Shown one piece after another: positions 7,801 to 7,911 of a stretch of DNA of 7,911 bases. Origin of the DNA: Acidobacteriota bacterium (lineage in GTDB: Bacteria > Acidobacteriota > Terriglobia > UBA7540); the NCBI GenBank assembly GCA_021789565.1, contig JAJYJL010000313.1, positions 1 to 7,911 of the forward strand, in the 5' to 3' direction. A program made the position numbers and the translations under genes. The notes under the pieces were generated by a model, which saw only the letters and a list, made by a program, of their open reading frames with translations, did not search any database and was not told where the DNA came from. How positions within the stretch are numbered: position 1 is the stretch's first letter; every line of letters starts with the position of its first letter.

Positions 7801-7911
7801 CAAGTCTTGAACCCCTGCAACGAGATTCTCAATGTGTACGTCCCCGGTCCTAGACTTGTGAACGTAAAATAACCCAGGTCTGAGGTTGTCGCCGTGCGAG
7901 TCCTGCCTGTT
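4854..7911 (-). CDS. Oar-like TonB-dependent outer-membrane receptor, 5' end missing
   Basis: 1018 residues are visible; the frame is open through the right edge, so the signal peptide, any TonB box and the start of the first domain are missing. A TTG at 7832 is not the start, because coding sequence continues upstream. Residues 1-75 are the end of a carboxypeptidase-regulatory-like domain (YFTFTSLGPGTYTLRISLQG, then LQVGDVTQSVQV). The plug region carries LPLNGRN (93-99), YYLDGG (138-143), EYGRGSTIVSAVTRPGTNKF (175-194), and NQFGGTFGGPI with KAFFFVSYQG (223-246). The rest is a large barrel of about 22 strands by family knowledge, rich in Tyr/Asn/Gly. It ends in SLNLQF, with a terminal Phe typical of outer-membrane barrels. 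The family imports substrates across the outer membrane using TonB/ExbBD energy; Oar of Myxococcus is the named relative. The substrate is not readable from sequence. Context suggests a carbohydrate, possibly galactose-containing. Confidence 0.93.
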   Translation of the reverse strand, partial: TGRTRTATTSDLGYFTFTSLGPGTYTLRISLQGFKTWQRADIVLSVAQHATFHPILQVGDVTQSVQVTSAPPLVTTSSSTLSSVVGSQQIQQLPLNGRNALQLVSLTPGVVSTGSTGQFGVVQPSFASSGGRDIDINYYLDGGTNINPFYAQPINFPDPNALLEFSVLNRNYSAEYGRGSTIVSAVTRPGTNKFHGSAFEFLRNTVLDSRPFFSSNRPNYKRNQFGGTFGGPIRKNKAFFFVSYQGTQVRGAPGSNTYTTMTLPERTGDFSALGKPIINPATGQPFQGNIIPPSSIEQQATNFINKFLPPPNLGGNAYTYTVANQLSENQIIGKVDYALTPNDNLSVRYLFDNAPQVGIYGSGLDPSWKASLPTRYQSATVDYTHTFSPSLLNEANLSYVRSAFGEVNLLDFRLSDLGYPVSNGNAFSSYGLTPDSDISLGGYFGVYLGAPTRDIMPTWYFHDNVSWIHNIHSINAGMELYHNRVNELQNFFTGGALTFSGQFTGNGAADFLLGDFSSYRQIMGLTSRLRQTLPSIYVQDNIKLSRRVTLNAGVRWDPVAGYQSEDKQLSTYQAGSQSTLFPLAASGLLYPGDNGLPQNIVGTRYTNIAPRVGVAWDVFGNGKTSIRAGGGIYYIPLTRGITFNRFTLIQPFTVDLSVNGGTASDIWAGPPYNGVNPFPRPTAGNLSGLQQLPFVPYAGESSLSRPFKTEAANEWSLSLQQALWKNAVLEVDYVGSSSAHLTTSYDSNHAVYIPGASTVGNTQSRRLDSQIGAINSIGNVLTSNYNALQISFRQQYSHGLSVNSYYTYSKTLGIVGSEGEGSNGPRDPYNFGLNYGPVSFDLRNNWVTDFLWQPAEGRSFSNHIVGALAGGWGLTSIFTVQSGPPLTLSSGVDHSFTAIGSDTPDQVGAWQLSGGRSKGQQIQQWFNTKAFVTNPPGTFGTLGIGALRSPGYWNWDAAVLRTFVPYEGYKLEFRGSFYNILNHANLGAPVNSLTSPAFGEILSTSTPREIEFSLNLQF

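Noticed and set aside
7830..7832. TTG at 7832 as the start of the receptor
   Set aside because: The same frame continues upstream to the window edge and encodes the conserved beta-strand pattern of the carboxypeptidase-regulatory-like domain, so the true start is outside the window.

Overview
The window comes from a bacterial chromosome of roughly balanced base composition. The proteins point to Acidobacteriota (Solibacter/Acidobacterium-type). The main clues are a giant Oar-like TonB-dependent receptor with a carboxypeptidase-regulatory-like N-terminus, a CRTAC1-type FG-GAP/ASPIC-UnbV protein and an exported TPR protein side by side. This assignment is inference from family distribution, not a database match.

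All supported genes lie on the minus strand, so the order of transcription runs from right to left. (1) 7911-4854: Oar-like TonB-dependent receptor, cut at its 5' end by the window edge. (2) 4853-4720: gap with a very strong stem-loop and a small repeat cluster in front of the next gene. (3) 4719-3694: exported protein with about seven TPR units. (4) 3599-1800: seven-repeat FG-GAP/VCBS protein with a C-terminal ASPIC/UnbV domain and a twin-arginine-like leader. (5) 1627-401: secreted GH27 alpha-galactosidase with an intact catalytic apparatus and a GTG start behind a strong ribosome binding site. (6) 400-197: non-coding. (7) 193-1: start of a Tat-exported protein whose frame is broken after about 35 codons; the coding-like sequence continues in another frame past the window edge.

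Together these look like an envelope-centred carbohydrate acquisition locus. The GH27 enzyme would release galactose from alpha-galactosides outside the cytoplasm. The receptor would move a substrate across the outer membrane. The TPR and FG-GAP proteins would act at the periplasm or cell surface, possibly taking the place of the SusD-type binding lipoprotein of Bacteroidota loci, which is absent here. This functional link is inferred from gene order and export signals only. No tRNA, rRNA, CRISPR array, insertion sequence or phage gene was found.
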